DNA of 29,040 nt from a bacterium UBP10_UBA1149 (GCA_002311335.1 DBZX01000061.1:1-29040); one strand, 5' to 3'. Shown: positions 1 to 8,069, numbered from the stretch's first letter. Made by a program: numbers and translations. Notes: generated by a model not told the origin, from the letters alone.

Positions 1-2
1 GA

Positions 3-620
3 GCAGTGGGTGTAGGGCTGGCTTCGTGGCCCAGTGGTGAAATGGTTCTCTCTGCTGCCGATGATCCGTTCTGGGCTGTCGCCGATGAACTGAACATGCC
101 CGTGCACGTCCACATCGGTCTTACGCCAGCGAGGCAACCGGTGCAGCGCGTTGCCGCACGCAAGGGTGGAGCGGCGCAGCTCGTCCTGCTGGCAGGCACA
201 ATGTCGCGTATGCCCCTGATAATCGCCGAGATGATCTTTAACGAAGTATTCGACCGCTTCCCTGGCCTGATGATGGTCGGCGGCGAAGTCGGAGCGGGCT
301 GGGTTCCCTACCTTCTCAGTGAAATGGATGACCGTTACCGGCGTAACCGTTACTGGTGTGACGTAAACCTTGAGCTGGAGCCGAGCGATTACTTCCGACG
401 TAACTGGAAGGTGGGCTTCCTGAGGGATCCCTACGGTGTGCGCAACTGCCATGACGTGGGAGTCGAGAGCATGATGTGGTGCAGCGATTTCCCGCACCAC
501 ATAAACGATTGGCCTAATTCGCGCCAACTTATCTCGGAGATGAGCGAGGGCGTGGACGAGAGCGACGCGCGCAAACTTTTTTGCGATAATGCGGGGCAGC
601 TGTACGGTTTTACCTCGTAA
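3..620 (+). CDS. Amidohydrolase family 2 (COG2159-like) metal-dependent hydrolase, 5'-truncated
   Basis: The frame is open from the window edge to a TAA stop, so the N-terminal part lies outside; about 205 residues are visible. What is seen is the second half of a TIM-barrel amidohydrolase-2 protein: a strand ending in HVHIG, a GGEVGAGW segment followed by an Arg/Tyr-rich helix, and near the C-terminus CSDFPHHINDWPNS. The last matches the family's conserved Asp in the 'SD-(Y/F)-PH' motif that helps bind the catalytic metal. Members hydrolyse or decarboxylate cyclic and aromatic acids, but substrate cannot be read from this fragment. The DUF1214 gene follows after 26 bases on the same strand, suggesting co-transcription. 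The N-terminal HxH metal ligands are not in the window, so activity cannot be judged. Confidence 0.85.
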   Translation, partial: AVGVGLASWPSGEMVLSAADDPFWAVADELNMPVHVHIGLTPARQPVQRVAARKGGAAQLVLLAGTMSRMPLIIAEMIFNEVFDRFPGLMMVGGEVGAGWVPYLLSEMDDRYRRNRYWCDVNLELEPSDYFRRNWKVGFLRDPYGVRNCHDVGVESMMWCSDFPHHINDWPNSRQLISEMSEGVDESDARKLFCDNAGQLYGFTS

Positions 621-646
621 CCCTGAAGACCACGGAATCGCGGGCA

Positions 647-1720
647 ATGGCCAACGTGGATGCCTGGGCTCGGTTCTGCGATCGACTCGAAGATGCCGGC
701 GCGGTAATTAACCGAGCGGGCACCCCCGGAGACGAACTGACCCGCGCAGAAGGTTATCGTTACCTTTCGCGGCTGACCCGGCTCGCGCTTGAAAAACACC
801 TTGAGCACGCCGATCCCGGCGCCCCTACTTTCTACTGCCTCAGCCACGAGACGGCCAAGATCGGCTGCGATAACCCGGATAGTTTTTACCAGAACGCCGT
901 ACTCGATGGGCGTTTCGAATACCGGATAAGCGGCACGCGGGGCACGGCCGCCTACCTGGGTATCGGCGCTTATTATGGCCACTACGGCAGCGACGCGCCG
1001 TCTGGTTGCAGCGGTTATCTCGAGGGAGCGCAACTGGAATTGGATGAGCAGGGCGGCTTCGACCTTTTACTGGGTGGCAAGAAGAAGCCGGGCAACTGGA
1101 TCGCCTTGCGCCCGGACAGTTCAATGCTCATCGTCCGACAGGTGTTCCTCGACCGGGCCAACGAGACCGCGGGCGAGCTGGCCATTGAACGAACAGGCGG
1201 CGATTCACCACGCGTGCTGGACGCAACAGCGCTTGAAGATGGATTGGACGCCGCGGCAGATTTCGTTGTCGGCACCGCGGTGATGTTTGCCGAGTGGGCC
1301 GAGGAGTTCGAACGCAGCCCCGGACAGCTCATCGCCATGGACAGTGCCCGTACCGCGGGCGCCCATGGAGATCCCAACATCTCGTTTCACATGGGCGCGT
1401 GGAAACTGGACGAGGGCGAAGCACTGCTGGTCGAGCTGCTCCCACCGCCTTGCCTGTACTGGAACTTCCAGTTGAACAATCACTGGATGGAATCGCTCGA
1501 TTACCGTTGGCATCGCATTCACGTCAACTCGCATGACGCCGTGGCAGAATCGGACGGGGTTGTCCGAATCGTTGTCAGCCATAGCGACCCCGGACTGCCC
1601 AACTACCTGCACACCAGCGGCCACGGTCACGGAACCATGGGCCTGAGGTGCATCAAGGGGGAAGCTCCATTCGCGATCGAGACCAGGCGTTGCCGTCTTT
1701 CGGAGCTGAAGACAAGCTAG
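647..1720 (+). CDS. DUF1214 domain-containing protein
   Basis: A 357-residue protein with no signal peptide or membrane segment. The C-terminal third has the DUF1214-like pattern: a PPCLYWNFQLNNHWMESLDYR segment (residues about 264-284), then a beta-rich stretch ending in NYLHTSGHGHGTMGLR (about 320-335). The N-terminal part, with GTRGTAAYLGIGAYYGHYG, resembles the region preceding DUF1214 in such proteins. The biochemical role of the family is not established. It starts 26 bases after the amidohydrolase stop and is probably in the same transcript. The Shine-Dalgarno sequence is weak. It converges with the minus-strand phosphotransferase; the 85 bases between them show no clear terminator. 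The family call is by pattern recognition, and function is unknown. Confidence 0.75.
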   Translation: MANVDAWARFCDRLEDAGAVINRAGTPGDELTRAEGYRYLSRLTRLALEKHLEHADPGAPTFYCLSHETAKIGCDNPDSFYQNAVLDGRFEYRISGTRGTAAYLGIGAYYGHYGSDAPSGCSGYLEGAQLELDEQGGFDLLLGGKKKPGNWIALRPDSSMLIVRQVFLDRANETAGELAIERTGGDSPRVLDATALEDGLDAAADFVVGTAVMFAEWAEEFERSPGQLIAMDSARTAGAHGDPNISFHMGAWKLDEGEALLVELLPPPCLYWNFQLNNHWMESLDYRWHRIHVNSHDAVAESDGVVRIVVSHSDPGLPNYLHTSGHGHGTMGLRCIKGEAPFAIETRRCRLSELKTS

Positions 1721-1805
1721 TAAAGCCACGTATTTACAGTAGGTTAGGGCACGCTACGCGATGACCAACCTGACTTGTTAGTGCTGGGTACAGGCCCGGG
1801 AGTTT

Positions 1806-2915
1806 TCAGCTCTCTTGTGAAAAACCCGTTCGGCTCTCACCGGGAGGGGCGAGGTCAAGAAGCCCGGCCAACAGGTTGGTGCAGGTGTTATCCAGCTCGA
1901 AAGCGTAACCAGCGGCTTCATCCATCAGCTCGTAGCGCACCAGTTGTTGAGAAATCCGCATCATGATCACCGAGAATCGAAAACCCGCAAACACCTCCCA
2001 GTAGTGGAGATCCCCTAGTTCTCTGTCCGCGCAGCGCTGGTAGTACTCCAGGGATTCTTCGTAGGAGCAGAAACCCTCGAGCCGCGGGGTGGAGATACCC
2101 TCGCTGTGATGGCGATCCAGAAAGATACCCCAGGCTACGTCCTGCTCCGCGGTGCCCATGCAGGCCATCTCCCAGTCGAGCACGGCGGCGGGGCGACAAT
2201 CGTCATCGAAAATAACGTTGCCTATACGGGCGTCTCCCCAGGAGACAACGGGGTGATCAACCGCGGGAGCGTTCTTTCGTAACCACTCACGGGCCACCTC
2301 CACCACCGGTTGCTCGCGGCCCCGCGAGGCCCAGTCGAAAAAATCGTCGTAGCTGTCCAACTGGGCCTGCAGGACGTCGGATGAATCGGTACCTGCGAGA
2401 AAATCAAAGCCCATGTTTTTCCAATCGAGACTGTGTATCCCGGCCATGCACTCAAAGCCCCCCAGCCAGACCCGATTGCGTTCTGTCGGCGAGAGTTCAT
2501 GCAACCAGCCCTCGCTGTGATAGGGCGGGTTATCACCAGGAACACGCCCCTTTACGTGACGCATCACGTAAAATGGAGCGCCGAACACCGACTGGTCATT
2601 GTTTTCGGTCCACAAGACCAATGGCACCGGCACTGCGCTGTCGGCGAGCTTTTGCATACAGAGGTACTGTAACGAGAGGTCGTAGTCCGGGAACACGGTG
2701 AAGCCTTGTGGTTGAATGCGCACAACGCAGCTTTCAGCCTGCCTGCCACCGTCCCAGGAAACATCGCAGAGCAGCGTGTCGTTCGAAAAGCCAGAAGAAG
2801 CGGGCGAAACGAGTTTGCCCACCACCAGCTTCTCAGGGTGATCCAGCTTGCGGTCCAGCCAGTCGTAAAATTGCGCCCGGTCTCGGTCGAGATCGCGCTC
2901 CCACATGGTCGGCAT
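1806..2915 (-). CDS. Phosphotransferase family protein (APH/ACAD10-11-like kinase fold)
   Basis: A 369-residue protein with the aminoglycoside-phosphotransferase fold in its ACAD10/11-like form. Visible elements are a Gly/Ser-rich nucleotide-binding loop (SPASSGFSNDT, about 37-47), the catalytic loop VVSWGDARIGNVIFDD (about 223-238) and the metal-binding DWEMACMG (about 247-254). The catalytic loop has Trp-Gly-Asp rather than His-Gly-Asp, a variant I associate with this subfamily rather than a lesion. Related proteins phosphorylate hydroxyl groups, in ACAD10/11 on hydroxyacyl-CoAs; substrate here is unknown. ATG at 2915 is preceded by AGGGGG about 10 bases upstream; a second Met three codons in is an alternative. 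The selenoprotein gene ends 57 bases upstream on the same strand, so the two may be co-transcribed. Confidence 0.85.
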   Translation of the reverse strand: MPTMWERDLDRDRAQFYDWLDRKLDHPEKLVVGKLVSPASSGFSNDTLLCDVSWDGGRQAESCVVRIQPQGFTVFPDYDLSLQYLCMQKLADSAVPVPLVLWTENNDQSVFGAPFYVMRHVKGRVPGDNPPYHSEGWLHELSPTERNRVWLGGFECMAGIHSLDWKNMGFDFLAGTDSSDVLQAQLDSYDDFFDWASRGREQPVVEVAREWLRKNAPAVDHPVVSWGDARIGNVIFDDDCRPAAVLDWEMACMGTAEQDVAWGIFLDRHHSEGISTPRLEGFCSYEESLEYYQRCADRELGDLHYWEVFAGFRFSVIMMRISQQLVRYELMDEAAGYAFELDNTCTNLLAGLLDLAPPGESRTGFSQES

Positions 2916-2972
2916 AGTGTCAGGCCCCCTCAGATCCCAAGTCCAACCAGCTCCTTCTCGAGCCGGATTCGT

Positions 2973-3686
2973 TCAACTGGCCATTGCCTGTTCGCGCGTA
3001 TAGGAGGAGATAGCCTCTTCCCACTCGGCCGGAAGGAAGAACATGGGACCGGGGCCGCTCTTATAAACCACGCTACCGTCCAGTCCGACCAGCACCAGTC
3101 GTTCGGGAATCGCGTTCCACGCGCTGGAAACGGCATTGTCCATGCCATCAACGAGGGCTGGCGGCTCAAGAGCGGTTCGCAACATGCACGCCTGGCCGGC
3201 GTCTATCCTCTGCTCGATGTTCGTGGGTTGGGCAAAGACTACGCCATCGCTAAGGTTCTCGTCCACCTGCCAGCCATCGCTGGGGTGAATTTCCTTGATG
3301 TAAACAACATAAAAATCGACCTGGTCTTTCCAGCGGCGGTAGATATCGTTAACGGCACCAGCCTGGTACCGGAAGGGCGGTCAAGTGTAACTGCCAAAAA
3401 CCAGCGCGACCGGCCGTTTGCCGAAATGATCTGAGAGAGTAACCGGGGGGCCGTCCTTGTCGTTGAGTCGAGCAAGAGTGAAATCAGTCGCAGCCTGTCC
3501 GGCCTGCAGCGATCCGGGCTCGGCCGCCATGGAGTCGGTTAAGTGCTGGGCCGACAGGGGGTTCTCCATCGCCGCGGCCAAGCGCTCCCAGCCTTCTTCG
3601 CCCAGTTCTGAATCTACCGCCTTGAAATTGAGCCCCTGCTGTTCAGCCAGGGCCTGGACCAGTGCCCGGATTTCTTCAGCTTTCAT
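2973..3686 (-). CDS. Iodothyronine deiodinase-like selenoprotein (Sec at residue 102, UGA 3381-3383)
   Basis: Conventional translation stops at TGA 3381-3383 after the residues VALVFGSYT. Reading through in the same frame gives PPFRYQAGAVNDIYRRWKDQ, then YVVYIKEIHPSDGWQVDENL, and runs open to TGA at 2973-2975, making 237 residues. The joined protein has the thioredoxin-fold deiodinase signature: 'FGS-x-T-Sec-PPF', followed by the 'YI-x-E-x-H-x-SDGW' segment and DGMDNAV. I verified frame continuity: 38 codons separate the UGA from the downstream open frame, without a stop. A 7-bp hairpin right after the UGA fits a bacterial SECIS element. An in-frame TAA lies 21 bases before ATG 3686 with no other start between, fixing the start. 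Reductive dehalogenation is known for the animal enzymes; substrate and activity of bacterial relatives are uncertain. A TGC/TGT-to-TGA error is the main alternative. Confidence 0.85.
3353..3371 (-). promoter_or_regulatory. Putative bacterial SECIS hairpin downstream of the UGA
   Basis: In the mRNA sense, 16 nt separate the UGA (3381-3383) from a five-base apical loop. The stem is CGGUACC paired with GGUGCCG, seven consecutive pairs including one G-U, and the loop is AGGCU. The loop has G at its second position, as bSECIS elements require a G in the first two loop bases, and the UGA-to-loop spacing is at the short end of the described range (as I recall it, about 16-37 nt). Such hairpins recruit SelB-GTP-Sec-tRNA to recode UGA. 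The hairpin lies within coding sequence, as normal for bacteria. Confidence 0.75.
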
Positions 3687-3751
3687 GGGGCCTAATGTGG
3701 GACAGGGTTAGGCCTCTTGCAAGCAGAAACCCGGGGGGTAGCGCCCGCGCG

Positions 3752-4729
3752 TCAGGCTGTTTCAGCTTCGGCGTTGATACTCGCTGCAGTCAGGCCAGCC
3801 TGTTCAAGCAGGCGGCGGTCAGCGTCGGTGTCGGGATTGCCAGTGGTCAGCAGTTTCTCGCCAAAGAAAATCGAATTCGCGCCCGCCATGAAGCACAACA
3901 TCTGGGCTTCCTCGGAGAGGCGGCTGCGGCCTGCTGACAGCCTGACCACTGAGGCCGGCATCATCACCCTGGCGCAGGCCACCATGCGCACCAACTCCAA
4001 CGCTTCAACCGGTTCGCGGTCGCCCAGAGGCGTGCCCTTCACTGGCACCAGCGCGTTTACCGGAACACTCTCCGGATGCCTGGGCAGGTTGGCCAGTTCG
4101 ACCAGCATGGCGCAGCGATCGTTGATGCTTTCGCCCATCCCGATGATACCGCCGCAACACACGGTAATGCCGGCCTCGCGAACGTGGGCGAGTGTTTCGA
4201 GTCGTTCATCAAAGTTGCGGGTCGTGATTATCTTGTCGTAGTACTCGCGGGAAGTGTCGATGTTGTGGTTGTAGGCCGTAAGTCCGGCATCCTTGAGCGC
4301 TCCCGCCTGCTCGGCGTTGATCATGCCCAGGGTCACGCAGCTCTCCATGCCGAGGGAGTTGACCCCACGCACCATGTCGAGAACCGAGTCGAACTGGCTG
4401 CCCGAACGTACGTCGCGCCACGCGGCTCCCATGCAGAAACGGGTTGCGCCGGCGTCCCTGGCCTCCGATGCCGAGGCCAGGACAGTTTCTACGTCGATCA
4501 GCGCCTCGATCTCAACGTCGGCCTCGTAGCGAGCGCTCTGGGGACAGTAGGCACAGTCCTCAGGGCAACCGCCCGTCTTGATTGAAAGCAGCGAACAGAG
4601 CTGTACCTGCTTGGGGTCGTGGTGCCGGCGGTGTACGCCCTGGGCCAGGTAGAGCAGCTCGCTCAGGGGCGTGTCGTGTATCTCACGGGCTTCGGCCACC
4701 GTCCAGTCGTGTCTAAGTCCTTCGGTCAT
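3752..4729 (-). CDS. bioB: Biotin synthase
   Basis: A 325-residue radical SAM enzyme that inserts sulfur into dethiobiotin, the last step of biotin synthesis in the cytoplasm. The radical SAM [4Fe-4S] motif CxxxCxxC is at Cys55, Cys59 and Cys62 (GGCPEDCAYCPQS). The conserved auxiliary [2Fe-2S] ligands are at Cys99, Cys131, Cys191 and Arg263 (VRLSAGR). The YNHNIDTS motif (153-160) is typical of BioB. Length is normal for the family. ATG at 4729 is preceded by AAAAAAGGTG, a good ribosome binding site. No other biotin gene is adjacent, so bioB is not in a bio operon here; it sits between a metallophosphoesterase and the selenoprotein on the same strand, with 56- and 65-base gaps. Confidence 0.97.
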   Translation of the reverse strand: MTEGLRHDWTVAEAREIHDTPLSELLYLAQGVHRRHHDPKQVQLCSLLSIKTGGCPEDCAYCPQSARYEADVEIEALIDVETVLASASEARDAGATRFCMGAAWRDVRSGSQFDSVLDMVRGVNSLGMESCVTLGMINAEQAGALKDAGLTAYNHNIDTSREYYDKIITTRNFDERLETLAHVREAGITVCCGGIIGMGESINDRCAMLVELANLPRHPESVPVNALVPVKGTPLGDREPVEALELVRMVACARVMMPASVVRLSAGRSRLSEEAQMLCFMAGANSIFFGEKLLTTGNPDTDADRRLLEQAGLTAASINAEAETA

Positions 4730-4785
4730 ACACCTTTTTTAGGCCGAGTCCCTCGCCGCTTCAAACCCACGAAGTCGGGTCTGCC

Positions 4786-5994
4786 TCAACTGAGTGGGTG
4801 ACGGGACAGCGTGATCACGGTGATCTCCCTTGGGGTCGCGATGCGTACCGGCTGCCCGGTCATCCCCAGGCCCCGGTTCACGTGCAGGCAGGACTCGCCG
4901 CTGTAGTAAGTACCGCGTGGGTATCTGGTCATGAAACGCGCCATGGATAGCCGCACCCGCCCGGGCAGAGGCAGTGACAATTGCCCGCCATGGGTGTGAC
5001 CCGCCAGGACGAGATTGAGGCCCAGCTCGGCCGCCTGGGGAAACAAGTCGGGGCGATGTGCGAGAAGAACACTGGGCTCCCCGGCAGGCAGCGCGGCTGC
5101 GAGTTCGTCGAGGACCGGGTCCTTCAACAAGCCCCTGGCCCAGTCTTTGCCACGATCATCGAGACCAATCAGGTGCAGCCTGGCCCCGCCAACATCCACC
5201 ACTGTGCCCCTGTCGCGCAAGACCTCGAAGTCGGTCCAGGAGTGGAGGGCGGCCGTCACGGCATCTCCGCCGGTCGCCTGATCATGATTGCCCAGTATGG
5301 CGTAAACACCATGGCGGGCGCGGAGACCACCGAGTGCGGGAAAAGTCTGCGGGGCATGGTCGAGACCATCGGTGATGTCACCTGTAATACACAGGAGGTC
5401 GGGCTCAAGAGCGTTTACGATCGAAACGTAACGGCTGATGCGCTCAGCCGACATGAAGCGGCCGAGGTGGATATCACTGATTTGCACCAGGCGTAGGCCC
5501 TCAAGAGCAGCGGCCAGGTCGGGAACCGTGACTGAAATCTCGTTGATGTGCAGCTCGGCCTGCCCACGAGTGTAACCCCAGGCCATGGCCGCGAATACCG
5601 CCAGCAGCCCCGCGGTGGTCAGTTGTCCAGCAAGTTCGAGCGCCCCTGGCGAAAGCGCCAGCGTAGCCGATGCTCCGAGCGCGTATAGGACAACACCGCT
5701 AAGCGAACTCACGACCCACGCGAAAACGAGGAACAAGGAAGCGAAGATCGAGCTGAACGCCAGCCCTGTCCAGGCTCGTTTTATCCACGCAGTGATATTG
5801 CTGCGCGGCGGGAACGACAACAGCGAGCGGTTAACGAAGTAAAAACCCAGTGGTGCGGCCAGGTGCAACAACCAACTGCCTGTGAATTGTGGGCCGAGCG
5901 ACCACGAGATCAACCACCAGGCACAAGCCCACTGCGAAAGGGCTACGAAACCCAGCAGCAGTGAAAAAAAATGTCTCCAGAAATAAGAGACCAA
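4786..5994 (-). CDS. Membrane-anchored metallophosphoesterase (YkuE-like)
   Basis: A 402-residue protein. The first 145 residues contain four or five hydrophobic segments (about 8-30, 40-58, 76-98, 98-115 and 124-140). A calcineurin-like phosphoesterase domain follows, with all metal-binding blocks: SDIHLG (173-178), GDITDG (205-210), GNHD (235-238), a later His in LLAHRPD, and GHTHGGQ. These coordinate a two-metal centre for phosphoester or pyrophosphate bond cleavage. The YkuE-type family includes enzymes acting on lipid-linked substrates at the membrane; the substrate here is not evident. It starts two bases after the stop of the 89-residue coiled-coil gene, so translation is probably coupled and the two products may act together. 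Confidence 0.9.
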   Translation of the reverse strand: MVSYFWRHFFSLLLGFVALSQWACAWWLISWSLGPQFTGSWLLHLAAPLGFYFVNRSLLSFPPRSNITAWIKRAWTGLAFSSIFASLFLVFAWVVSSLSGVVLYALGASATLALSPGALELAGQLTTAGLLAVFAAMAWGYTRGQAELHINEISVTVPDLAAALEGLRLVQISDIHLGRFMSAERISRYVSIVNALEPDLLCITGDITDGLDHAPQTFPALGGLRARHGVYAILGNHDQATGGDAVTAALHSWTDFEVLRDRGTVVDVGGARLHLIGLDDRGKDWARGLLKDPVLDELAAALPAGEPSVLLAHRPDLFPQAAELGLNLVLAGHTHGGQLSLPLPGRVRLSMARFMTRYPRGTYYSGESCLHVNRGLGMTGQPVRIATPREITVITLSRHPLS

Positions 5995-5996
5995 TT

Positions 5997-6266
5997 TCAG
6001 GCCGGCATACGCCGAACCAATTTGTCTCGCATGCGCTCGCAGTGCCGGTCGACGGTGGCCCGCAGCGCGTTGAGACTCTCGTCATCAGAGTTGCCGTGGA
6101 GGCTCTCGATCCTGTTGACCAGGGAGTCCAGCCTCATGCGCACCTCGTTGAGCTCGCAAACCATGCTGGAGAGTTGTTCGGTTTTTTGTTTACGCTCGCG
6201 CGCGCTGCTTGTTTTGATCGTCGATTCCACTGCGACTGTTCCCCCCGCTGCCGGTTGTGTACCCAC
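5997..6266 (-). CDS. Small hypothetical coiled-coil protein
   Basis: An 89-residue, strongly charged protein starting at GTG 6266. Residues about 25-60 have a heptad-like pattern (KTEQLSSMVCELNEVRMRLD, then SLVNRIESLHG), suggesting a short coiled coil, followed by a second amphipathic helix with many Arg/Lys. There is no signal peptide or membrane segment. The start is uncertain because no clear Shine-Dalgarno sequence is visible, and the low-complexity first 15 residues could be untranslated. The metallophosphoesterase gene begins two bases after its stop, the main reason to believe it is a real gene. I do not recognise the family; a role as a partner of the membrane phosphoesterase is inference from spacing only. 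Confidence 0.5.
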   Translation of the reverse strand: MGTQPAAGGTVAVESTIKTSSARERKQKTEQLSSMVCELNEVRMRLDSLVNRIESLHGNSDDESLNALRATVDRHCERMRDKLVRRMPA

Positions 6267-6349
6267 GCTTCATTAGAGTCCGAAGGCCACACGAAGTCCA
6301 CGCCCGATGGTGCGTAAGTTAGCAGAGTCCATCAGCGCCCCTGCCGCGT

Positions 6350-7099
6350 TCAGGTGAACAGGTCGTCCTCGGGCGGCCGAAGGAGTTCAACGGCGCTGCC
6401 GTCACCCAGCTCGGCGCCGCTACCTCGCACCAGTACGGCGGGCACTCCCGCGTCTTTTTTCATGGCAATGCCGGCTGCGGCAGCCAGCTGGTCGGCAACC
6501 GCGAGGCATGTGTGCTCGAGGGTTCTTCCTGCCCAGTCACGGCCGCCTTCCCTGTCGTCGATGGGCAACAGACCCGCGCAGCCTATGGCCAGGTCGATCT
6601 GCCCCAATCTCCAGGCGCGGCCGAAGGTGTCCGAAATGATCACGCCAACCTGCGCTTCGTAGTGGGCAGCGAGTCGCGACATCAGCCCGAGCGCCGACTT
6701 GTCCGAGTCTTCGGGCAGCAGGGTGGCTTCGCCCTCGGCGGCCTGGTTCGAGCAGTCAACGCCCGAGTTGGCGGCAACAAAGCCGGGACCGGTGCGAGTG
6801 ATGAGATGCCCGTCTTTCTTTCGCAGGATTTCGCTCGCTTCGAGCAGCGCCAGCTCTATGACGGCCGGGTCTTTATCGTGCACATTGGCAAACTCGAGGG
6901 CCTCGGCCGAGGGCTCCACCTCTGATAGTTTGCGTACTCTTCCTTCGGCCCGTGACACGACCTTCTGGCATACGACCAGGATATCGCCGGACTTTACGCC
7001 GACCTTCTGCTTGTCGATAGCCTCGATGAGCAAGGCGGCGAGATCGTTCCCAGGCAGGACCATGGGGACCCCCTCGATGGGTATCAACATGGTTACCAT
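6350..7099 (-). CDS. cofE: Coenzyme F420-0:L-glutamate ligase
   Basis: This enzyme adds L-glutamate residues to F420-0 with GTP hydrolysis, the last stage of F420 synthesis. Features seen: the N-terminal LPIEGVPMV-like strand with GNDLA, GDILVVCQKVVSRAEGRV (Lys/Ser/Glu segment that binds substrate), SDTFGRAWRLGQIDLAIG, GRDWAGRTLEHT and AVADQLAAAAG. All match CofE. At 249 residues it is the stand-alone ligase, without the C-terminal nitroreductase-like domain of mycobacterial FbiB. I chose ATG 7099, one base after the cofD stop; the open frame extends to GTG 7117 inside cofD, and ATG 7090 is also possible. It is the last gene of the cofG-cofH-cofD-cofE run. Confidence 0.95.
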   Translation of the reverse strand: MVTMLIPIEGVPMVLPGNDLAALLIEAIDKQKVGVKSGDILVVCQKVVSRAEGRVRKLSEVEPSAEALEFANVHDKDPAVIELALLEASEILRKKDGHLITRTGPGFVAANSGVDCSNQAAEGEATLLPEDSDKSALGLMSRLAAHYEAQVGVIISDTFGRAWRLGQIDLAIGCAGLLPIDDREGGRDWAGRTLEHTCLAVADQLAAAAGIAMKKDAGVPAVLVRGSGAELGDGSAVELLRPPEDDLFT

Positions 7100-7100
7100 T

Positions 7101-8069
7101 TCAGCTGTCCGTCCCACCGAGCGGGATCTTCAAGAGAAAACGCGCGAGCGCCAGCGAACGCCGCTTACTATCCAGCAGGGTGTTGCGCTCAAGCAGGCGG
7201 GGCCAGGCGGCTTTACGCCGCTTTGGCGCGTCACCTGGCGAAACGACCAGCGACGCCGCGAGGCCCTCGTAGAAGTCGGCTATGCCAGCGCTTCCTCGAC
7301 CTGTACCCAGGCTTTTCATCATAGCGACCAGGGGGCCCTTCACGGCCCGACCATTAACCAGGGGACTGACCGCGATGGTCTTGTGGCATACGGCGGCCAA
7401 CGCCGGCCGCAGGCCCGGAATCGCAAGCATGGGCGCAATGCTCACGTAGGGGTTACTGGGAGCGATGATCACCCTGTCGGCCGATGCCAGGGCCTCGCTC
7501 ACCCCGGGCGCCATGCTGGCCGCGGACGCGCCCTGGTAAGTGATGCCGTCCACCCTCGGGCGCGCGCCTTGCTTGACGAACCACTCCTGGAAGGCTAAGC
7601 GGCGTCTACCCGACCTGAGCACGGTGCGCACCGGGTCGTCGCTCATGGGCAATACCGAGGTTCTGATACCCAGTTGTGTGCAGACTAGCCGGGTGGCCTG
7701 GGCAAGAGAGGAGCCTTCTCTCAACAAATGGCTACGGTAAATGTGAAGGGCGAGGTCCTGATCGCCAAGCGAGAACCACTGGTCACCGAAATAACGACCC
7801 AGCCAGGGCAGGGCATTCCGGGTATCGCCGCGTATACCCCAGCCCCTCTTGATCGGGGCAAGCCCGGCCAGTGTATAAGCCACCGTGTCGAGATCGGGAG
7901 ATACCTGCAGTCCATAAAAGCTCTCGTCGTCTCCCGTGTTGACGATCACTCTCAACCTGCGGGGATCAACGACTTCGGCGAGTCCCCTAAGGAGTCGGCA
8001 GGCTCCCACTCCACCCGCCAGCAGGGTGATTCGTGGGTTGGCCGGCAAGGTGTCCATCATCGCTCTCAT
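7101..8069 (-). CDS. cofD: 2-phospho-L-lactate transferase (CofD/FbiA)
   Basis: CofD joins the deazaflavin Fo to an activated phospholactyl-type (or phosphoenolpyruvyl) guanosine donor to give (dehydro-)F420-0. The N-terminal ITLLAGGVGACRLLRGL is the family's nucleotide/donor-binding loop. NTGDDESFYGLQVSPDLDTV (about 44-63) is the Fo/metal-binding signature, and IIAPSNPYVSIAPML (about 200-214) is also conserved. The 322-residue length is normal. The first Met (8069) overlaps cofH by 83 bases; Met codons at 8060 and 8057, preceded by GGATGAGAG, may be the real start, which would still overlap. The overlap with cofH and one-base spacing to cofE indicate one translationally coupled operon. The donor-making enzyme (CofC/FbiD) is not in the window. 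Confidence 0.95.
   Translation of the reverse strand: MRAMMDTLPANPRITLLAGGVGACRLLRGLAEVVDPRRLRVIVNTGDDESFYGLQVSPDLDTVAYTLAGLAPIKRGWGIRGDTRNALPWLGRYFGDQWFSLGDQDLALHIYRSHLLREGSSLAQATRLVCTQLGIRTSVLPMSDDPVRTVLRSGRRRLAFQEWFVKQGARPRVDGITYQGASAASMAPGVSEALASADRVIIAPSNPYVSIAPMLAIPGLRPALAAVCHKTIAVSPLVNGRAVKGPLVAMMKSLGTGRGSAGIADFYEGLAASLVVSPGDAPKRRKAAWPRLLERNTLLDSKRRSLALARFLLKIPLGGTDS

Noticed and set aside
2706..3434. Long plus-strand open frame of 242 codons across the selenoprotein/phosphotransferase region
   Set aside because: It is antisense to two genes with recognisable protein families, has no family signature itself, and open antisense frames are common at this GC content.
3239..3475. Possible frameshift in the selenoprotein gene, suggested by a third overlapping minus-strand open frame
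   Set aside because: The frame upstream and downstream of the UGA is the same and translates to conserved family residues throughout, so no frameshift is needed; the overlapping frame is a shadow.
7987..8069. Possible annotation error in the cofH/cofD overlap
   Set aside because: Both frames are supported by their protein families, and long overlaps occur in coupled operons; only the exact cofD start remains open.
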